Assembly: GCA_030841085.1 (NCBI GenBank) | Contig: JAVEDP010000041.1 | Location: 362,283 to 426,282 of the forward strand | Direction of reading: 5' to 3' | Source: Pyrinomonadaceae bacterium | GTDB lineage: Bacteria; Acidobacteriota; Blastocatellia; Pyrinomonadales; Pyrinomonadaceae | DNA: 64,000 nt | Shown here: one piece after another, positions 45,550 to 52,931 of the stretch | How the letters are laid out: each line of letters begins with the position of its first letter | How positions within the stretch are numbered: the stretch's first letter is position 1 | The notes under the pieces: generated by a model | Told to the model about the DNA's origin: nothing | The model's input: only the letters and a program-made list of their open reading frames with translations | Database searches by the model: none | Program-made: the position numbers and the translations under genes

Positions 45550-46197
45550 CTAAGGGTGCACCAGGTCATTTATGATCGCACCTGCGATCGCCTTCGCAAT
45601 TTGCCCACGGACAGCCGTAGCATTCGATCCAGTGTTCAATAACACATCTACCGCAGGTACATCGAGAAACTCAACTTCCAGAAGGCAAGCCCGGCAATGA
45701 CCTCCAGAAGTGTTGCCCAGACTAACATCATTGAGGACCCCGAATTTCTCTTCTTTAACCCCTCTGTTATGCGTGCCGCTGTCTGCGTTATGGATTACAT
45801 TGAAGACGGCGCTTTGAATATTACCCGCAAATCGTTTGTCATCAGCAAGGTTTACATTGTCCTCAGCGCGGCGCACGTAAGTCTCGACGCCTCGCGAAAC
45901 GCCGTTGAACGCATTAAGATGAATACTCAAGAACCTGTCGGCATGATTAGTTCGCGCCACATGCGCCCTATCTGCGAGACTAAGGTTCACGTCGCCCGTT
46001 CGCGTCATCACAATTGTGATAGTGTGTCCGCCTGCCGTCGCCGCGTTCTGCAGTTCTGTTTTTACGAGCTTTGCCAGAATCAGTGTGAGGTCCTTTTCTT
46101 TCACACCACTGGGACTGACAGCATGATTACCGTCCGAGCCGCCAATGTTGCCTGTCCCACCATGACCGGGATCCAGTACTACTGTCGCAGTTGCCAT
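45550..46197 (-). CDS. N-acetylmuramoyl-L-alanine amidase (Amidase_3)
   Basis: Amidases of this fold cut the bond between muramic acid and the peptide stem. The Zn ligands are in 'VVLDPGHGG' (His), the Glu following in 'SGVKEKDLTL', and 'RFLSIHLNAF' (His), with the catalytic Glu in 'CLLEVEFLD'. A domain-long enzyme of 215 residues without signal peptide or wall-binding domain, so export must be by another route, or the enzyme stays inside until lysis. GGAGGTG precedes the ATG. Downstream of the murein endopeptidase gene. Confidence 0.88.
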   Translation of the reverse strand: MATATVVLDPGHGGTGNIGGSDGNHAVSPSGVKEKDLTLILAKLVKTELQNAATAGGHTITIVMTRTGDVNLSLADRAHVARTNHADRFLSIHLNAFNGVSRGVETYVRRAEDNVNLADDKRFAGNIQSAVFNVIHNADSGTHNRGVKEEKFGVLNDVSLGNTSGGHCRACLLEVEFLDVPAVDVLLNTGSNATAVRGQIAKAIAGAIINDLVHP

Positions 46198-46337
46198 TAT
46201 CTTTCACCTCCTGCATCTTTGAACCGGGATCAATACTACTTTTGAAGTGACTCAGAACCTGGCCGACAAACTGAAAGTTTCGAAATCTGCTTGTCCGCAG
46301 CAGGCCCGTTGTCGCGGGTCGAACACGAGCGGGGCCG

Positions 46338-46973
46338 CTACAGGACCGCCAGGGCCGTCCAGGTGTCGGGGCCTACAACTCCGTCCGGTGTCAGTCCTTG
46401 CGCGGCTTGAAACTGTTCGACCGCATGCTGTGTCACCGAACCGAACCGGCCGTCAGCTTCCAAGCCGAGCTTGGTTTGAACCTCAGCGATGTCCGATCCG
46501 CGATCTCCAATCCTAATTATCGCGTTTTTCGTTCTCAGCCGGACGTGAAAATGGTTGTGGTGTCCGCTGACGAACTGACTGAGACCCGCGGCAATTACCG
46601 TCGGATCATTAAAGAAGACATTTTGGACCGGCGCCGTCTTCCACCACAAAGTGATTAGAGAGGTTGTCAATGTCCGATCGTATTCAGAATCCGAGATAGT
46701 AACAGGCTCGTTGTTGCCATCAGTTCGCATCGGTCTGATGTCAACATCGACACCTAGTCGGTGAGACTTGTGAGGTGGAAACGGTCCACCACCATTTTTG
46801 GAAATCTGTCCGATTGAAAACGGACGTTGAGAATGAAGAACGTCCCAGGCTGCGGCGACACGGACAGCCGCATCGATGGTCGATGCCTGGCCAAACTGAA
46901 ATTCACCATTAGCGCCTCGGTTGTTTGTCACAAACCCGACGCCACTTGCAGATAGTGGTGTGTTGATGTCCAT
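46338..46973 (-). CDS. MepA/LAS-type murein endopeptidase with peptidoglycan-binding domain
   Basis: N-terminal about 140 residues form a LAS-type zinc endopeptidase: 'KSHRLGVDVDIRPM' supplies His and Asp ligands and 'GHHNHFHVRL' the H-x-H ligand, as in penicillin-insensitive murein endopeptidase (M74/M15-like). The C-terminal 60 residues are a PG_binding_1 repeat ('GSDIAEVQTKLGLEADGRFG', then 'VEQFQAAQGLTPDGVVGP'). There is no signal peptide, as for the amidase downstream. Strong GGAGGAATATT ribosome-binding site. The pair could act in series on peptidoglycan cross-links and stems. Confidence 0.85.
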   Translation of the reverse strand: MDINTPLSASGVGFVTNNRGANGEFQFGQASTIDAAVRVAAAWDVLHSQRPFSIGQISKNGGGPFPPHKSHRLGVDVDIRPMRTDGNNEPVTISDSEYDRTLTTSLITLWWKTAPVQNVFFNDPTVIAAGLSQFVSGHHNHFHVRLRTKNAIIRIGDRGSDIAEVQTKLGLEADGRFGSVTQHAVEQFQAAQGLTPDGVVGPDTWTALAVL

Positions 46974-47079
46974 AATATTCCTCCATCAATAGTCTTGACG
47001 TATGCCTACACTGTCCATGCATTTCGCAGCCTTATAGCTACCCGCCTTGTCGCGCTGCTTTGCGAACCGCAAGAACAAA

Positions 47080-49095
47080 TCAAAACGGCTTGAGCCGGGC
47101 CCAAAGCGTGTCCCAATTAAAGGTGAAGCCGAAATTGCCTCGAATTTCTTTTTCATGAACCAGTTCGGTGCGATTGGAATAGGTGATCGACACGGGAAAC
47201 TGAATCCCCAGACCCTTTATCGGAATCTTCAACCCAGATTGCAAGAAGAAGACGTCTCCACGAGTGTTAGGCATGATGGTTCCAGCTATCGTCGAGGCAT
47301 CCGTAAGCAATCGCTCGTATCTGAAGCTGGCCCACCAATCGAATTGTCCGGCCTGAGTTACGTTTCCAAACGGCACGTCGACCTGGCCCGCAAACTGAAA
47401 ATCACGAATCCGATTGGGACGTGTTCCCGTCGGCAAAAGCGCTGGCCTCTTATCAAAAAAAGTTAATGAGCCGTTTGCAGTAAGGTCTATTCTCCTGCCG
47501 GCGCCGGTGGCCGCAATAAAATTTAGGTTTGAGGTGTGTGGCGAGTCGCCAACACGGCTATTCGTGTACTCAAAACTCAGGACCGAACCTTTTGCAATCT
47601 CATCCAACAGTTTCTTCCTGGCGGTTAGGTAACCGCTAAAGCTCTTGGCAAAGACGTCTAGCGCCCCACGAGTCTCCTGGGCCAGTGCATCATTCTTAGG
47701 GAATTTATTGAGTTGACTCTTCAAAACTCCTTCCAGCTCGTCTGGCATCGCATCCGAAAGTAGCTTCTCAGTTTCCGCAAACCATTTCTCAAGAGCAGGA
47801 TCTCTAAATTTCTTTTCAAAGGGAGTGGTGGGCGTGGGTGGAACTAGTAGTGCTTTGTACGTGCTCGCTATCGCGCTGGTGAAATCGACGCCCTGTTCGG
47901 CCAAAAATTTAGCCCACTGTGTTTGGTATTTCGGGTGTCGCGGATCTCTCTGATTGAAAAACTCGATCCGCGCGGAATATCCTGAAACCTGTTGGCGATT
48001 TGCCGTGAGGACACCGGGGTCGTCTCCTCTGCTGGTATCAAAGGAGACGGAGAATGATGTTTTCTTGAGGAACTGAGTGAATTGGGTTTTTTCGTCCTCG
48101 ATATAGCTCGTATCAAACCCCTTGTTCCCCAATAGCCTTATTAAGCCCATTGGGTTTCCTCGAAAGGTAACAGTTGTGCCGGATCTACTCTGAATCAAGG
48201 CGCCATTCTCCACCGCAAACCCCAATGCTGCGGGTGCGCCACCCTTAACGACCAATGAGGTGCTTCCGGAGTTTCCTGGGCCTCCACCGACTTGCTGATC
48301 GGTTCGAGCCTCTTGGGCTGCGAGAAGGAACTTGCCTCGCTCTTCAAGTCCTATCAATCTTGCGGCAATGATTGTTTGGAGCTCCAGGACGTCGAGATTC
48401 CTCGACAACGTCGCTTTCGGATCTGGTGATTCATTAAAGACAGGATCAGGATCAACATGTCCTCTCTTGCGACCTCGTATTTTTTCTACCAGATCACAAA
48501 CTGCCTGTTCATATCTTGAGAACTGCGCCGTACTGTTAACGGCACCGCAACCACTTAGTGGTTGGTCCGGCTTAGAAGCTTCGACCGTTGAAGCGATTGC
48601 TCCTCTTGCATCTTCAACGCTCAAAGGAATTATTTCCGGAGCGGCCGCAGGCACGTCGGGCGGTTGGGTTCCAGTACCCGCGCCCGCTATCCCAACATCG
48701 GGCGTGGGATTAGTCAGAGGGGCGCGCATGCTGGACCCGGAAAGACCCAGAGCGCCTTTGACATCATCCATCTCGCTGCTGATAGCCAAAACGTCATCCT
48801 TTAGTTTTTGGGCCTCGGCCGAAGGAATGAGTTTTTTTACCGATTCGAGATATACAACCAGCGCCTCGCGTTTCGCCTGTAATAACGCATGGAGACGTAT
48901 CAGCTTGTCGTCAATGAACCCCTGGTGTTGGGCTTCTTTACCGGGCGGAGGTTTCACCTTTTGAAGCGCAACTATTTCCTGTCGAACTTGATTTATTTCG
49001 GCGTCAGTCGCACCAGCGGGTTGCTGGCAGATGGCCTGCGACGCAAAGACCAAGAGAAGCATTAAAATAGGTACAGTGCTGAGTAGGTGTTTCAT
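47080..49095 (-). CDS. Outer-membrane beta-barrel protein with helical N-terminal domain
   Basis: The 671-residue precursor has a signal peptide ('PILMLLLVFASQAICQ'). Residues about 30-110 are charged helix ('DAEINQVRQEIVALQKVK'), possibly periplasmic coiled coil. A middle region with Gly/Pro-rich parts follows. The C-terminal about 200 residues show alternating polar/hydrophobic strands with aromatic girdles ('FQFAGQVDVPFGNVTQAGQF', 'WWASFRYERLLTDAST') and end in 'NWDTLWARLKPF', the terminal Phe of BAM-inserted barrels. It would span the outer membrane. Function unknown; the neighbouring inner-membrane protein and hydrolases suggest a joint envelope process. Confidence 0.65.
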   Translation of the reverse strand: MKHLLSTVPILMLLLVFASQAICQQPAGATDAEINQVRQEIVALQKVKPPPGKEAQHQGFIDDKLIRLHALLQAKREALVVYLESVKKLIPSAEAQKLKDDVLAISSEMDDVKGALGLSGSSMRAPLTNPTPDVGIAGAGTGTQPPDVPAAAPEIIPLSVEDARGAIASTVEASKPDQPLSGCGAVNSTAQFSRYEQAVCDLVEKIRGRKRGHVDPDPVFNESPDPKATLSRNLDVLELQTIIAARLIGLEERGKFLLAAQEARTDQQVGGGPGNSGSTSLVVKGGAPAALGFAVENGALIQSRSGTTVTFRGNPMGLIRLLGNKGFDTSYIEDEKTQFTQFLKKTSFSVSFDTSRGDDPGVLTANRQQVSGYSARIEFFNQRDPRHPKYQTQWAKFLAEQGVDFTSAIASTYKALLVPPTPTTPFEKKFRDPALEKWFAETEKLLSDAMPDELEGVLKSQLNKFPKNDALAQETRGALDVFAKSFSGYLTARKKLLDEIAKGSVLSFEYTNSRVGDSPHTSNLNFIAATGAGRRIDLTANGSLTFFDKRPALLPTGTRPNRIRDFQFAGQVDVPFGNVTQAGQFDWWASFRYERLLTDASTIAGTIMPNTRGDVFFLQSGLKIPIKGLGIQFPVSITYSNRTELVHEKEIRGNFGFTFNWDTLWARLKPF

Positions 49096-49118
49096 GTGTT
49101 TTACCTGGACGTGAGAAT

Positions 49119-49466
49119 TTAGACGACGTCGAATGTGTACATTGCCGCCGTTGCGGGAGAACTAAGCTGCTTAAAGAGCCTGCCGAAAGGTGGACCACTT
49201 TCGCCAACCACCAACGCCCTGTAAATACCTCCACCCTGAGAACTGGCAAAGTGAAATACAAGTAAAAGCTTGGTTGGGTCATTCGCAGATTGGTTGAGGT
49301 TGAACTCCAACCGACTGGATTGAGGCCCCGTTGATGGCATCACTCCAGTGGTTCCATCCAGGTTATAAGTGACCATATGGACCGTGTTCTCAGATTTGAC
49401 TACGACTGTTATTTTCTCGCCGTTGTTTCCGGCCAGAAATAATTCGTTCTTGTCGACGATTACCAT
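49119..49466 (-). CDS. Small beta-rich hypothetical protein
   Basis: The 115-residue protein has no signal peptide and is predicted to be beta-sandwich-like ('ITVVVKSENTVHMVTYNLDG', 'LLLVFHFASSQGGGIYRALV'). It has a good ribosome-binding site (AAAGGAG) and is 23 bp from the downstream outer-membrane protein gene, so translation is likely linked. The pattern recalls small Ig-like or phage structural proteins but no family is recognised. Confidence 0.5.
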   Translation of the reverse strand: MVIVDKNELFLAGNNGEKITVVVKSENTVHMVTYNLDGTTGVMPSTGPQSSRLEFNLNQSANDPTKLLLVFHFASSQGGGIYRALVVGESGPPFGRLFKQLSSPATAAMYTFDVV

Positions 49467-49640
49467 GTCAGGACTCCTTTAATTGGGATTCAGTACTTTT
49501 CGAAACCAAGCGGTGCCAGACTCTTTCCATATTGAATACGTTTTCCAACTCATGCCCTCCCCCAGTCCATACTCGTTTCTCCAGTTCGTTTTCGGTCCCA
49601 CTTGCTGGAAAGAACGTTCCGCAATCACACCAGCCTCCAA

Positions 49641-51167
49641 TCAATCTTTCGATCCTTCCTCGGGACTCTTCTCGTGTGGTTTGACGGCGGAACGAATGAC
49701 GATGAACTTGTTCAGCAGATCGAACCAGAAGGGTGCGCCTAACGAGAGGGCCAGGGCGGTCAGTATCCAGCCGAGGGCGTGCCAATAGATCTGATCCGAC
49801 CAGCCTCCCGGCTGAAAGAAATTTCGACCTGGCCACGTTCGTTTCGGGTCCTCCGTTGAGTCCCAGCCGATCGGCAAACCCAGCGCCTGAATCTGCTGCA
49901 AGTTCGCAAGGTATTTGCACTTCGGAGACTCAGGTTCCTGGCAAGCCGCCTGTAGATCTTTTTCACCTTTGCACTCTGGGGAATCGGGCTCTCCGCAGAC
50001 CTTCTGCAGAGCCCTGGCATTTTTGCACTCAACGGAGTTGGGCGCTCCACAGGCCTTCGCCACATCCTGGGCAAGCTTGCATTTGACTGAGTTGGCGTCT
50101 TTAACACAGTCCTCGGGTAACGGGGATGTGTTTGCCGCACCTCTCGGAGGTGACGCGGAGGGTGAAACAACGGCCGGAGCCGAGGGCGAGGCAACCGCAA
50201 CCGCAGGCGAAACCGCAACGACTGGAGAGGGCGAGATAGTTGCACCTGCGGGAACTGGATTCGGGGCGACTGCATCAGTTTTCACAGCAGGCGCAGCGGG
50301 TTTGGTCGGCGCCGCGGGTGAAGATGTCGGTGTCGGCGAGGCGTGTGCCTTCGCGTATGCGTCCGAGGCCGCGACTAAAGAATCGCGTAAAGCTCTATCA
50401 GTTGAAAGTCGCTTAGCAATCGTGATCGTGTCGACGTTGACCGTGACCGCCACAAACAACCCGAGAATCAGGATGGTTACCTGGGCCCGACGCTTGTACC
50501 AGCTGGATACGCGATCCATCGAAGCGTTGTACCAACCTTCAATGTTCTCGCGCACTCTTGCCACATCGTTTCCAGCCGCATCGAGCAGAGGTATTAATCC
50601 TTGTCTTATCTGTGCGGTAATCAATGGGTTAGCAAGAAGAGCACTTCGCAGAGCTATCAATGAAAGGTTGGGGACTGCAGGCGGTGGTGGAACTACTAAC
50701 GGCGGGGTGCCACCAGCAAGGTTAACGACAACTTGAGAGGGTGTCCCTGGAGCGGGCGAAGGCGCCGTCGCTCCAGTTGCTCCGGATGGTCCACCCGCCG
50801 CGCCGCCGGGAGCTACCCCCGGAAGTATCAGATCCATTAACGCCAGCGAAAAGTTGCGTGCCGGTATATACGAAGGCAAACCTGTTCGAAATAACTTGCG
50901 CTTGATGGTGTTGTCTATTCTAGAGTTCTCGTATTGACCTCCGAAAAGGCTATTCACCAGGGGGTGGTTATACAAGCTTCGCACTACGTCGTCCGCTCCG
51001 GAATTGCTGCCGGGGACCAGAAGCTCGCGAATACCGCGTTCAAGATCAATGGCTCGCTTCTTTAAAAGCAATTCGATAATTTCGTTCGCCGCCGTGCACA
51101 TGAGGCTGAGCAAGAGATAGACGAAGATCAATCCAATCGCCACATCCAGGATTGTTGTATTGAACAT
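49641..51167 (-). CDS. Two-ended membrane protein of unknown function, first gene of the cluster
   Basis: From ATG 51167 (GGAGGAGACC upstream; the track's 51203 is rejected) a 508-residue protein begins with a membrane helix ('ILDVAIGLIFVYLLLSLMC') and a charged cytoplasmic stretch ('LLKKRAIDLERGIRELL'). A second helix lies near residue 245 ('VTILILGLFVAVTVNV') and a third near the C-terminus ('ALGWILTALALSLGAPFWFD'). Between the second and third is a Pro/Ala/Ser-rich region and a Cys-containing repeat array with units like 'AKACGAPNSVECKNARAL', each with a Cys pair, repeated about four times. It may anchor the process at the inner membrane. Unrecognised family. Confidence 0.6.
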   Translation of the reverse strand: MFNTTILDVAIGLIFVYLLLSLMCTAANEIIELLLKKRAIDLERGIRELLVPGSNSGADDVVRSLYNHPLVNSLFGGQYENSRIDNTIKRKLFRTGLPSYIPARNFSLALMDLILPGVAPGGAAGGPSGATGATAPSPAPGTPSQVVVNLAGGTPPLVVPPPPAVPNLSLIALRSALLANPLITAQIRQGLIPLLDAAGNDVARVRENIEGWYNASMDRVSSWYKRRAQVTILILGLFVAVTVNVDTITIAKRLSTDRALRDSLVAASDAYAKAHASPTPTSSPAAPTKPAAPAVKTDAVAPNPVPAGATISPSPVVAVSPAVAVASPSAPAVVSPSASPPRGAANTSPLPEDCVKDANSVKCKLAQDVAKACGAPNSVECKNARALQKVCGEPDSPECKGEKDLQAACQEPESPKCKYLANLQQIQALGLPIGWDSTEDPKRTWPGRNFFQPGGWSDQIYWHALGWILTALALSLGAPFWFDLLNKFIVIRSAVKPHEKSPEEGSKD

Positions 51168-51691
51168 TTGAGGTCTCCTCCGATCGCTCGACGTAGTCAG
51201 CAAAGACTCCGGGGCGGAAAGTCAGAACGGGTAATAACGAGTTCTTTGAATCAGTCTCTACTGCCAGAAGGGCTTTGTCGTAGTGCCAAAAGGAATTCTT
51301 GGTGTAAGGCCGGCTCTCCCAAGCAAAGGTGGATCGCAAGGCTGATTTGGAATTCAAGGAGCGAACTGGCTGGTTCGGGAGCGAACTGGCGTATTCGCGG
51401 TTTCAAGATGCGAGGACAGCCGCCTTATACTCCGATGCAAGAACCCTGTCAAGAAAATATCTTCACCAGAAAATGTGTTCAACCAAGCGGGCGGTTTTCA
51501 GTTAGCCGTTACCCTATTAAAGACCTGGTTCGGTTACGGTATCTGAACAGCGCCGACTGATGCAAAATCCAACATCTATAAGTAATGCACATAACGGCAA
51601 AAGCATTTCATCGCCAAATCCACGCTTGACCGAATGCTGACGCTTCTGGATGATTGGGACAAATCTTTTCCCAAAGGATTGGAATGCTCGA
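51168..51691. other. Intergenic region between the cluster and the phzF-like gene
   Basis: About 520 bp without a supportable gene. It holds the promoters of two divergent units. A 14-bp direct repeat (GGGAGCGAACTGGC-type) lies at about 51358-51395. No palindromic or heptamer element was seen, in contrast to most gaps here. Confidence 0.5.
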
Positions 51692-52792
51692 ATGCGAAAC
51701 TATCACTTTATCCAACTCGATGTGTTTACTAATCAGCCGTTCGCCGGTAATCCGCTGGCCGTGTTTCCGGAAGCCGAAGGACTCAGCGACGAGCAGATGA
51801 TGAAGATCGCGCGCGAGATGAATCTCTCGGAGACGGTGTTTGTGTTAAAGCCTGAGCAAACAGCGGCGAGTCAACAGCAAACAGCGGCGAGTAAACAGCA
51901 AACAGTAAACAGGGAACAGCAGAAAGCGGAGAGCAAAGAGCAAAGCGGAAGGGACCAGCCACAGAAATCTGAAGACGAGGCGACAGAAGCAGCAAATCCG
52001 CAATCCGAAATTCAAAATCCGAAATTCCCGTTGCGGCGCTTGCGCATTTTTACACCTGCGCGCGAAATTCCTTTCGCCGGCCATCCGATCGCCGGCACCT
52101 GGAACGCGCTGGCGCGGGAAGGCATTGTGCCGCTGCCCGAAGGTGGCAACGGTTGGACGCGCATTTATCATGAAGTGGGCCTTGGCGTGTTGCCGGTCGA
52201 TATCGAGTTTAAGGATGGGCTGCCGGTGCAGGTTGTGATGACGCAGGGGAAGTTTGAAATTCTGGCTGAGATCGACGACGGGCAAGAACAAGCTGAGCTC
52301 GCCCGCGCACTCGGCCGCAATCGCGAAGACCTCGACGAGAGTTTGCCGATCCAGGTTATCTCGACGGGCTTGTCGTCATTGGTTGTTCCGATACGTTCGC
52401 TCGCGGACCTGGGAACGTGTCGCGTGAATAGCAGCTTGCTGGGCGAACTCTATACGCAGCGCGGCGCCACCGGTTGCCATGCTTTCTCGCGCGAGACGAT
52501 TGAGATTGGCGAGGCGCGCGCGCATGGCCGGTTCTTTGCACCAGCCGACAACATCGCTGAAGATCCAGCTACCGGCAGCGCGTCGGGCGCGTTGGGTGGC
52601 TATCTGGTCCATCATGGCGCAACCGGCATTGAACCAACAGATGGTCGTTATAAATTCGTAATTGAACAAGGCGACTTTATGCATCGACCGAGCCGCATCA
52701 ATTTGGATGTGAGCGGGAAGCCCGGCGCAGTTGAAGAGGTAAAAGTAGGTGGGCCATCCGTGATCGTCGCGCGCGGCGAAGTTTACGTTTAA
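51692..52792 (+). CDS. PhzF-family isomerase/epimerase with an internal repeat-encoded insertion
   Basis: PhzF-like enzymes isomerise small acids by proton transfer. The fold signatures are 'FTNQPFAGNPLAVFP' at the N-terminus, the acid-base Glu in 'MNLSETVFVLKP', 'AREIPFAGHPIAG', and the domain-2 loop 'DPATGSASGALGGYL'. Normal family length is about 280-300; this one has 366 residues from ATG 51692 because about 58 residues are inserted between 'SETVFVLKP' and 'LRRLRIFTPARE'. The insert is Gln/Ser/Lys/Glu-rich and is encoded by heptamer tandem repeats (see the separate entry). It adds a disordered loop at a place distant from the active site. Track start 51650 is rejected for lack of ribosome-binding site and family fit. 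Substrate unknown. Confidence 0.85.
   Translation: MRNYHFIQLDVFTNQPFAGNPLAVFPEAEGLSDEQMMKIAREMNLSETVFVLKPEQTAASQQQTAASKQQTVNREQQKAESKEQSGRDQPQKSEDEATEAANPQSEIQNPKFPLRRLRIFTPAREIPFAGHPIAGTWNALAREGIVPLPEGGNGWTRIYHEVGLGVLPVDIEFKDGLPVQVVMTQGKFEILAEIDDGQEQAELARALGRNREDLDESLPIQVISTGLSSLVVPIRSLADLGTCRVNSSLLGELYTQRGATGCHAFSRETIEIGEARAHGRFFAPADNIAEDPATGSASGALGGYLVHHGATGIEPTDGRYKFVIEQGDFMHRPSRINLDVSGKPGAVEEVKVGGPSVIVARGEVYV
51854..52028 (+). repeat. Heptamer tandem arrays inside the phzF-like coding sequence
   Basis: Block 1 (51854-51951) reads as fourteen 7-mers: GAGCAAA, CAGCGGC, GAGTCAA, CAGCAAA, CAGCGGC, GAGTAAA, CAGCAAA, CAGTAAA, CAGGGAA and on to GAGCAAA. Block 2 (51994-52028) is AAATCCG, CAATCCG, AAATTCA, AAATCCG, AAATTCC. 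Together with a short spacer they add 174-176 bp, keep the frame, and encode the Gln/Ser-rich insertion. The units resemble the intergenic heptamers at 58185 (AAACAGC/GAACAGT). Confidence 0.88.
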
Positions 52793-52920
52793 GTTTCAAG
52801 TTTCAAGTTCCAAGTTTCAAGTTTCAAGTCTCAGGTTAGGAGCAGAGGCTTTCGTCCTGAAACTTGAAACATGAAACTGTTCTGGGAAACTTGGAACATG
52901 AAACTTGAAACTTGAAACTG
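52788..52920. repeat. Inverted pair of heptamer arrays (GTTTCAA type)
   Basis: Left arm 52788-52835 is GTTTCAA repeated (GTTCCAA and GTCTCAG variants) in 7-bp register. Right arm about 52856-52920 is its complement (TTGAAAC, ATGAAAC, TTGGAAC, ATGAAAC, TTGAAAC, TTGAAAC). It lies between the phzF-like gene and the reductase gene, and the right arm contributes false ATG codons in the track (52905). Confidence 0.9.
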
Positions 52921-52931
52921 CTTTGGGATTT

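Noticed and set aside
48332-48964. 210-residue plus-strand ORF opposite the barrel gene
   Set aside because: Antisense shadow, Ser/Ala-rich, no start signals.
49915-50736. 273-residue plus-strand ORF
   Set aside because: It is the antisense shadow of the membrane protein gene's Pro/Ala-rich part, with high Gly/Ala bias from codon mirror.
51854-52028. Intein or assembly error in phzF
   Set aside because: Too short for an intein, no splicing motifs, and composition matches intergenic heptamers, so repeat insertion explains it better.
52788-52920. CRISPR array
   Set aside because: Units are 7 bp, contiguous and degenerate, without spacers; no cas genes in the window.
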